This document shows, in pieces, positions 56,175 through 64,000 of a DNA stretch of 64,000 nt; position 1 is the stretch's first letter, and each line of letters starts with the position of its first letter. The stretch covers positions 62,001 through 126,000 of the forward strand of contig JAJHZJ010000700.1 in assembly GCA_023548195.1 (NCBI GenBank), read 5' to 3'. The translations under genes and the position numbers were made by a program. This DNA comes from Bettongia penicillata ogilbyi. Taxonomy: Eukaryota > Chordata > Mammalia > Diprotodontia > Potoroidae. The notes beneath the pieces are model-generated. The model did no database searches, had not been told where the DNA came from, and saw only the letters and a list, made by a program, of their open reading frames with translations.

Positions 56175-56920
56175 AAATCAACTAATTTATTTTTAGTTTT
56201 CAACATTCATTTCCACAAGATTTTGAGTTCCAAATTTTCTCCCCATCTCTCCCCTCCCTTTACCTATTCAAGATGGCATGCATTCTGATTACCCCTTCCC
56301 CTAATCTGCCCTCCCTTTTATCATCCTCCCTCTTATCCCTTTCCCCTTTACTTTCTGGAAGGGCTCCATTGCCTGTATATCTTATTTCCCAGTTGCATGT
56401 AAAAACTTTTTTTAACCATTTGTTTTTAAAACTTTGAGTTCTAAATTCTCTCCTTTCTTTCCTCCTCACCCACTCTCACTGAGAAGGTAAGTAATTCAAT
56501 ATAGATTATACTTGTGTAGTTATGCAAAACACTCCCATAACAGTCATGTTGTAAAAGACTAATTATATTTCCTCCATCCTACTCTGCCCCCAATTATGCT
56601 ATTTTCTTCTTTGACCCTGTCCTTTTTTCAAAAGTGTTTGCTTCTGACTACCTCTTCCCCCAATCTGACTTCCCTTCAGTCATTTCCCCTCATTTTATGC
56701 CCTTCCCTCCTACTTTCCTGTGTGAATGGTATTCCCTCCTTAAGACTAATCCAATGAGAGTAAGGATCACTCATTCCTTCTCACCTGCCCTTCTTTCCCT
56801 CTGTTGTGAAAACTTTTTCTTGCCTCTTTTATGTGAGATAACTTACCCCATTACATCTCTCCTCTCTCATCTCTTAATTTTATATTTAGATATCATCTTT
56901 TCATGTTCAACTTACCATGT

Positions 56921-56921
56921 C

Positions 56922-56991
<70 letters not shown>

Positions 56992-57018
56992 TTGCCTGTC
57001 TGTCTGTCTATCTGTCTC
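56921..57018 (+). repeat. (TCTA)n microsatellite inside half-L1 'd'
   Basis: A run of about 17 perfect ATCT/TCTA units grading into TCTG units. It sits at the 3' UTR position where copies a and c carry TG-rich tracts. Confidence 0.97.
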
Positions 57019-57179
57019 CTCCAATTACCCTAATACTGAGAAAGGTCTCATGAGTTGCAAATATCATCTTTCCATGTAGGAATGTAAGCAGTTCAACTTC
57101 AATAAATCTTTTCTATTTCCTGTTTACCTTTTCATGCTTCCCTTGATTCTTGTATTTGAAAGTTGATTTTTCTATTTAG

Positions 57180-58228
57180 CTCTGGTCTTTTCATCAAGAA
57201 TGCTTGGAAGTCCTCTATTTCCTTGAACCTTCATTTATTGCCCTGAAGGAATACTCAGAGAAATATACTCAGTTTTGTTGGGTAGGTGATCCTTAGTTTT
57301 AATACTAGCTCCTCTGAACTCTGGAATCATATTCCAAGTCCTTTGCTCCTTTAATGCAGAAGTTGCTAGACCTTGTGTTATCCTGATTGTATTTTCACAA
57401 TACTCAAATTGTTTCTTTCTGGCTGCTTGCAATATATTCTCCTTGACTTGGGAACTCTGGAATTTGGCTACAATATTCCTAGGAGTTTTCCTTTTAGTAT
57501 GTCTTTCCAGAGGCTATCAGTGGATTTGTTCTATTTCTATTTTACTGTCTGGTTCTAGAATATCAGGACAGTTTTCTTTGATGATTTCTTGAAAGATGAT
57601 TTCTAGGCTCTTTTTTTGATCATGGCTTTCAGGTAGTCAAATAAGTTTTAAATTATCTCTCCTGGATCTATTTTTCAGGTGAGTGGTTTTCCCAATGAGA
57701 TATTTCATATTTTCTTCTAGTTTTTCATTCTTTTCATTCTGGTTTTAAAATTTTTTGATTTCTCATAAAATCATTAGCTTTCATTTGCTCCATTCTAATT
57801 TTGAAGGAATTATTTTCTTCAGTGAGCTTTTGGACTTCCTTTTCCATTTGGTCAATTCTACTTTTTAAAGCATTCTTCTCCTCATTGGCTTTTTGGACTT
57901 CTTTTGCCATTTGAGTTAGTCTATTTTTTTAAGGTGTTATTTTCTTCAGTACTTTTTTTTTGCATCTCCTTTAGCAAGCTGTTGAGTTGTTTTTCATGAT
58001 GTTCTTGCATCACTCTCATTTCTTTCCCCAATTTTTCCCCTACTTCTCTTACTTGATTTTCAAAATGCTTTTTGAGTTCCTTCATGACCTGCAATCAATT
58101 CATATTCTTCTTGGAGGCTTTTGATGTTGGAGCTTTGACTTTTCTGTCCTCCTCTGCTCTTATGCCTTGATTTTCTTTGTCACCAAAGTAATAGTCTATA
58201 GTACTAACTTTTCACTCTGTTTGCTCAT
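57180..58228 (-). pseudogene. Broken L1-type ORF1 of half-L1 'd'
   Basis: The start MSKQSEK is at 58228, and the frame then closes at 58196. RRM and C-terminal landmarks survive in pieces (for example QAARKKQFEYCENTIRITQG near 57432). Several stops and indels. Confidence 0.72.
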
Positions 58229-58849
58229 CTTCCCAGCAAACACTTGACTTTCTAACTCTTTGTCAAGGTAGGACTCTGCTTCCAGTGGAGGTGGGTGTGA
58301 GTGAACTGTCCCAGGTTTCAGGAATTTTATATAAACCCCTTGATCCCCCACCACCTGTGGATCCAGAGCTCTGGAAGCCACCTCTGATGCTGCTTCTGCT
58401 GCCACCACCACCTCCACTGCCCTGAGGCTGGGACCTGATGCTGCCAGACCACATGCTCCTCTTTCACCCAGGTCCCACAGAGTTTTCCCACTGATCTTTT
58501 TGGCATTTGTTTGTTGAGAATACTGGAAACAGCCACAGCTGCCAATGATTCAGTCCTCTGAGACATGCTTCAACCCATCTGTGCTGGCGAGGTCCATGAC
58601 ATACTGCTCTCTCTGCTCCCTGCCTGGTATGATAAACCCTTCTTGAGTCTATCCTGTTTATCCTGTCAACTTTCCAGGTTTTCTTGGACTGGGGATTTGT
58701 TTCACTGTGTAATTTTGTGGATTCTGTAGCTCTAGAATTTGTTGAGAGTCACTTTTTACAGGCATTTGGAGGACTTTGGGGGAGGGCTCAAGGAAGTCCC
58801 TACTTCTATTCTGCCATCTTGGCTCCACTCCCCATTATTATTATTTTTG

Positions 58850-59215
58850 AGAGTCACTGTGGTTGTAGTGGTTAGAGAATTAGCTTCAAATCTGAGTCCA
58901 AATTCATCTCACCTTGGACACATGCTGTCTGGGTGACCCTGGGCAAGTCATTTCACTAGGATGATGAGTGTGTAAATGAAAGAAATAAGAATTCATTAAA
59001 AACCTACTATCTTCCAGGTGCTGTATTAAAACTTTACCAATATTATCTCACTTTGTCTTTAATACAACCCTTGGAGGTAGTTTTTCATTTTACATCTAAG
59101 GAAATGGGGGCAGACAGAGTTTAGACAGCTAGAAAGTGTCAGAGATTGGATCTGAACACAGATCTTCTTGACTCTTGACCCAGGTCTATCCCCTGTGCCA
59201 TCTAACTGCCTGTGG
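58850..59215 (+). mobile_element. Two SINE fragments
   Basis: A tRNA-derived SINE (gtagtggttagagaattagc; ctgggcaagtcatttcacta) at 58850-58960 is followed by a MIR-like unit to 59215 (aacctactatcttccaggtg; attatctcactttgtcttta; ctgtgccatctaactgcctg). Confidence 0.6.
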
Positions 59216-59900
59216 AATAAATGGGACATATCTGAGAGGTCTTGTGGAGGTAGAATTGACAAGACTTGGCAACCAATTAGATCAGGGGTGATGGAGAGAA
59301 AATTGTCACATATGACCCCAAAGTTGTCAGTCAAATGCTTGAAAAGATGGTTGTATCCAGCCCACATATGAGAAAATGAGAAAGAGGGCAAAGTTGGGGT
59401 GGAAGTGTGGAGGAAGGGTGAACAACAGTGAATTCTGTTTTGGCCATGTTTGTGGCTAAACTTTGAGTTTGAGTTTGAGACTGTGGTGGAATCTCCAGGT
59501 GGAGCTCTCCAACAGACAATTGAGAGAGGGGACTGGAAGGAGAAGCTAGGCCCGCATATGAAGAAATGGGAGTGTGGAAATCACAAATGAACCTGTGGAA
59601 TGAAATACAACCACTAAAAATTCATAGAGACACAAGAAAAAGACTCAAGGAAGACCTTTGGGGATGCTCACAGTGAAGGTGGGCAGAGCAGAAGTGATGA
59701 TTCTGCAAAGGAGACTGAGAAGGAAAGTGGGGGGGTGAAGGGCATTTTGCTAATAATAGAGCAGTGATTCTAGAGATCACAATAAAGGCAGGACAGAGCT
59801 GAAATGGGGATTTAGGAAGGGCAGAGAGAGCCAGGAGTCTTAGCAAGAGAGGGGGTTTTCACCTAAGCATCTGGGGACTGTAAATCCCTGGGATTAGTAG
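59216..59900 (-). pseudogene. L2 LINE RT fragment, antisense
   Basis: The minus strand reads a degraded L2 RT tail, including SLATNMAKTEFTVV near 59460-59420, which corresponds to the L2 'LNMSKTEL' block. The + strand shows the familiar antisense 'gaattgacaagacttggcaa' segment. Fragmented. Confidence 0.55.
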
Positions 59901-60276
59901 ATGAAGAGGAAAGAGATTTCCAGCAAGAGGGTGGATTAGGCAATGTGCCTAAACTATTTCTACCTCATTGCTTAAAAGGAATTATGTACTATATGTAATG
60001 ACAGCTAAATCCAGAGAAGATATAGATCTCAACAAGGTAAAATTCTTCCCAAATTAATACTACAGAACTCTAATATTTATAGTGATCACTCAGGACCCCC
60101 TGCCCCACCAGCCCCCATTTGATTAAGACTGGAACACAAGCAAACTCCTGGACTTGTGTATGGGCTTCCCACAGCTGCAGTAACTCTACAGGAATATCCT
60201 ATTTCCCTTCATGTGACAAGTGTCACCATCCAACAACTTCTAGTCTATTGAGAGATTGGGAACTAGGAGGTTAGCC

Positions 60277-60366
60277 ATTCTGTTTTGGTCATGTTTGTGG
60301 CTAAACCTTGAGTTTGAGTTTGAGACTGTGGTGGAATCTCCAGGTGGAGCTCTCCAACAGACAATT
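60277..60366 (+). repeat. 90-bp duplicate of 59432-59521
   Basis: Ninety bases (attctgttttgg ... cagacaatt) are identical to 59432-59521 except for two substitutions, in the same orientation, 845 bp away. The flanks are unrelated. Confidence 0.95.
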
Positions 60367-60559
60367 AATATCTGTTTCTGGGTTTTCTCTTGTGTATCTA
60401 TGGGGATTAAAATTGTCCAACCTACAATAAAAGAGACTGAGGCAGAACTGTGGACTGATCATGAGACTCAGCTACCTGCAGCAATATGGACAAAAGGAAT
60501 CATTTCTATCCAGACCACTCTGATTGGTTTATTCCTTCTGAGTAAACCCTTGTGTTTGC

Positions 60560-60790
60560 CCTTCATTTTTGAAGAGTACCATGACATCAAGATGATGACA
60601 TGACTTGCAGTTGACTTTGATTTGAGTGAGGGAGGCCTTTGCAATGTCACCAACCTCCAACCTCACTGTCTTCTCCTGAGTCATCTGGGTCCAGTAACAT
60701 AATATTCATCAGGACTGCTGGAGATGGCCCAGGATGCAGTGTGAGACCCTGGCCCTTTTAGTCTTAGGTTCTATCGCAGTCTTCAGGGAA
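60560..60790 (+). repeat. Unclassified marsupial-type interspersed repeat
   Basis: 'catgacatcaagatgatgac', 'atgacttgcagttgactttg', 'gagtcatctgggtccagtaa' and 'ggagatggcccaggatgcag' form a sequence common in marsupial DNA. Class not assigned. Confidence 0.45.
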
Positions 60791-60799
60791 GAATGACTT

Positions 60800-63700
60800 G
60801 ACTTATTTCCCAAGGGCAAAAATTCACTTAGATTAGATACTGTTTATACTTCAGACTGAAGTAAACAGTCTTAGTTGGGTTGGGTCCTGCCCAACGTTGA
60901 GGAGCATGTTCCCAGAGAATTTGGGCAATCTCATCTATCAACAATGTCCTTTAGAAACTGGCTGACTGGTCCGTAGGAACTTGTCCCTGAGTGAGAAGTA
61001 AAGAGGAAAAAAAACCCCATCTTAGTCCTAATTTAATAATTGGTTATTAGTATAATAGAAAAATAATTTCTTTCAGTAGTTAAATTTAGCAGTTCAATTT
61101 TAAAATAATAGGTTCTGAAAATGATCAGGAGAAAAATCCTAAAATACAAAGGAAAGAAATCTTAAATAATGAAAGTCTATTCTGCACCAACCACAAAACT
61201 CAGGGTGAAATATTATGTTGTGAAGAGCAATGGAGCTCAGGGGTTGTCCAAGGCAAACTATCTGCAAATATATCTATTATCAACCCAACAAATGCTGTTT
61301 GTTCTAAGAATGACAAACAAAATTAGGCTGCATGTGAATGTTTATTTCTCTCATAGTTGTGGGAATAGGCGTATAGAGATATACATGTGAGTTCATTGTG
61401 GAAAATGAGCTCAAGGATAGATAGACAAAGGGGGATTTTACGCCCTATGATGGCAATAAAATTAGGATCTTTTGTTGTTTTTGTTTTACTAAAAGTGCCT
61501 CTGATTGAATAATGTGATTAAAGAAGATCTTTCTCACCCATTGATAGACATACCCATTGTGGGAAACTTGATTAGGGGAGCTCTTTTGTAGGAAGATCCC
61601 AAGTACTTTTTTTTTCTATTGAGGCACTGGGTCAGAGGGTTATGCCTTCTGGCTCTAAAGAGTTTATAAAAACTCTGAGGTGAGGATTTACTTTGGGGCT
61701 TAGTTTTTGTAAGAAGGTTTGAGTGCCAGACAGATGTCAGTGTTTTCCTCTCTGGTGACTATGATGATGAGACCGTTGGACTGTCTGTTGAATTCAAGCA
61801 GAAGAAGCCATATCTGTGGACTTTCAATTTCTTAGTATTTTCTTTAAAGTTTGGGGTGCTGTCTCCCTGAACTCGGTGAATGATATATATATTTGGTTAA
61901 AGAAGTGATACATGTGCTTGATTAACGTGATTGTTAACCCCTCAAAAGTTCCATTTCCTTTTATGGATTCAGTTCTAAGAACATGTGGTAGCAGGTCCCC
62001 CTGTGTATGTTGTGGTGCTTGCTGATACATACCTTCAGAGTAATTCCCTCTTATCCCTTCCTCCCTCCCTGGCTCAGGATGCTTGGGTCAGCTGAAATTA
62101 TAGTCTCCATATGTATTAACCATAATATGAGAAAAGAATTTCTTAATAGGATAGATTGTAAGTACAATAAGATAAGAGAATGGTGAGGTGTCATTTGGAA
62201 TTATAGATCCAGGATGTCTGTATTTCTTCTATCATCAACATGACTATATATAACATAACATGTGCCCATAAAATACCAAGTAAGAAAAGTCTAGTGCCTG
62301 GTTCAAGGCATTCTTCCCTGGATAGTCATAAACAGAAGAGTGCTCCTGATCAACTTCATCTGGCCTTGTAGTTGCTGACACAGAAAGGGGAATTTTGGGT
62401 TCACTCAGAGATCAAAGCAAAGCATGTCTGTTAAGCCAGTGCATGCAAAGCATTATGGTAGTATAAGCTCCAAGTGGGTCAAATGTCTCTTCTGATTGTT
62501 CCATCTAAGTTTTAGGCCTTTCTTAGGTCTTGGAGGTGCAAAATGGTTTGGGGAGGGATTCACACTATATATGAAAAAAAGATGGAAGTTCAATAATAAA
62601 GAGGCATTTTTAAAGAGAAAACCATAACTAAAGTGATTATTTGCTTCTTAGACACCCCACAAAACAGAAATGCAAGAGAAGGGGATAAATGGAGTGGGCA
62701 AAGATAACAGGAACTGAGAAAGATCAGTGAGACTTCACAAGGGTGAAGGCAGAAATTTGGTAGAACAAACAGTGAAGAGGTGAACTGGGAGCATTACAGA
62801 CAGAACCTGGTGACACCCTGTCTCCAGGTGAATCCATTTTTTTTTTGTGGGATTATATTATAACATGGGATGGCAAGTGTGAAGTGGGGGTGGATAGAGA
62901 GGAATGTGTTATGTGTGTGGGTCAAATTAAGGTCTAGCAGTGAGGGATGAGTGACCTCTGTGGTCTCAGAAAGAGAAAAGCCTACAAGAGTAGGTGAGGA
63001 GGGAGGAAGGATTAAAAAGGGAGGAAAGAAAGGAGATCTTATTTTGGTAGCAAAAGGGAAATCTGGTGATGAATGCTGATATGAGTGAGAAGTTATGAAC
63101 TGTGAAGGAAGATGAGGACCTAATACTGGGTGTAGCTTGAGGAATTTGGTGTTTGCAAAGTCTCCTCATCCTACATGAGGAAGGAGGAGAGTTGGAATCT
63201 CTGGGAACAACTCCTGGGAAATGGGACACCATAGGAGCTCTGGAGGCAAATGTGGAAAGTAAAGTAACCAGAGGAAGGTATTGATCAGTAGTGGAATGCA
63301 TAACCAGAAAGATCATGGGGAGGAGCTCTACCATAGGGCACTGCCCTCTCTGACACATTCATTGGCATTATTCTAGGAGAGAGGTACAATGGAAAGGTGG
63401 GGGGGAATCTGTGAAATAAGCCCTACAAGGCAGTGACAGAAACCAACTAGAGGAGAGAGTCTAGAATAGAAACTGGGAGTTTGATTGCATAAAAAACAGA
63501 GGAAAGAGAAATGCCAGATAATTATAGAGGTCATGAATCAATGGGGGTCTCAAGCAGACCAAGAGGATGTATAATGAAGATAGTGAAAAGAATACTTTTT
63601 GGAAAAGAATGAAAAAAGTTTTAATTAAAAAAAACCCTAATAAATATGACTAGCTGAAAGGAAGAAGAGGAAGGTGGACTTAACTGAGAGGAAAAAAAGA

Positions 63701-64000
63701 AAAGGAAGAACTATATAACCACATAAAAGCAGGAAAGAAGAAGGAACAGCACCTCAAACCTCAAAGATAGGAGGAAACAAGTGAAAGGAGAGGATCAGGG
63801 GTGAGGAGAAGAGTCACTGGGAGCAAGCCCCAGGGCCGTCTTAAAAAAAGAACTAAAGTAAAGCAACTGAAGAGAGACAATATTGTTTATAGCTGGAGGT
63901 GGGGGCTCATAACTTGGAAACAATCCAGTGTTAGAGGCAGATGAAGGCAAATACAAAGTAATTAAAATATTAAATGTGAATAGATTAAACAGTTCAATAA
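60800..64000. other. No gene recognised; possible LTR-like and LINE-like pieces
   Basis: At 61500-61830 a segment has a TATA-like 'gtttataaaaactctgaggt' followed by 'actttggggcttag', reminiscent of an LTR promoter, but no ends or target duplication were found. The minus-strand frame at 62966-63358 (130 codons) has no motif. From about 63590 the A-rich + strand resembles LINE interior by composition only. Confidence 0.35.

Larger units (their letters stand above)
56175..58833 (-). mobile_element. Half-L1 element 'd' (ORF1 only)
   Basis: On the minus strand: 5' region (58833-58229), broken ORF1 (58228 to about 57180), and a 3' UTR with (TCTA)n and the family 3' end at about 56175-56240. Candidate target duplication attattatttt (56164-56174 and 58837-58847) lies in a simple tract, so it is less certain than that of copy c. 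No ORF2 is present. Confidence 0.75.

Noticed and set aside
61500..61830. Complete LTR
   Set aside because: There is a TATA-like box and a promoter-like downstream motif, but no matching TG/CA ends, poly(A) signal at a suitable distance, or target duplication.
1..64000. PLA2G4C, LIG1 or ELSPBP1 exons expected from human synteny around CABP5
   Set aside because: I looked for recognisable coding segments on both sides and found none. The neighbours may lie outside the window or their order may differ.

Overview
The window reads as nuclear DNA of a mammal, very probably a marsupial. Three things support this: a complete, intron-split vertebrate gene (CABP5); LINE-1 and L2 sequence typical of mammals; and a dense load of CORE-SINE/MAR1-type SINEs with the marsupial-style 'gttcagttgtgtctgactc ... 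acctagcagccc' architecture. There are no bacterial or phage features. The species cannot be fixed from sequence alone.

The one gene I can establish is CABP5 (calcium-binding protein 5), on the + strand at 48288-52929. Six coding exons of 63, 31, 144, 110, 148 and 26 nt all have GT/AG introns and join in frame to a 173-residue protein with EF-hands 1, 3 and 4 intact and EF-hand 2 degenerate, as is usual for CaBPs. A weaker second locus lies at 30.06-32.60 kb: a CpG-rich segment with an NRF1-type site and a strong splice donor, followed 2.3 kb later by an 81-nt segment bounded by good splice sites. I could not name it.

Nearly everything else is interspersed repeat. 0-1.1 kb: the 3' end of a LINE-1. 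1.8-2.6 and 10.56-13.99 kb: two diverged copies of one block. 6.1-13.6 kb: a cluster of three half-L1 (ORF1-only) elements, one interrupted by a solo LTR with a 6-bp target duplication, one with ORF1 deleted, one with a long open ORF1 and a 14-bp target duplication. 14.0-17.9 kb: L3/CR1 LINE pieces on both strands. 19.6-21.7 kb: a diverged tandem duplication. 26.3-27.1 kb: gag remnant of a class II endogenous retrovirus. 33.2-36.1 kb: an antisense L2 LINE carrying a ~52-bp GA-rich minisatellite. 36-48 kb: pyrimidine- and purine-rich unique-looking DNA, SINEs, and a 114-bp tandem duplication. 53-59 kb: two more half-L1 pieces in opposite orientation and SINEs. 59-64 kb: L2 fragments and unclassified DNA.

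I did not find a new enzymatic or defence system. The best leads are the half-L1 copies, which show three different 5' regions attached to similar ORF1 and 3' regions, and the possible unannotated gene at 30-33 kb.
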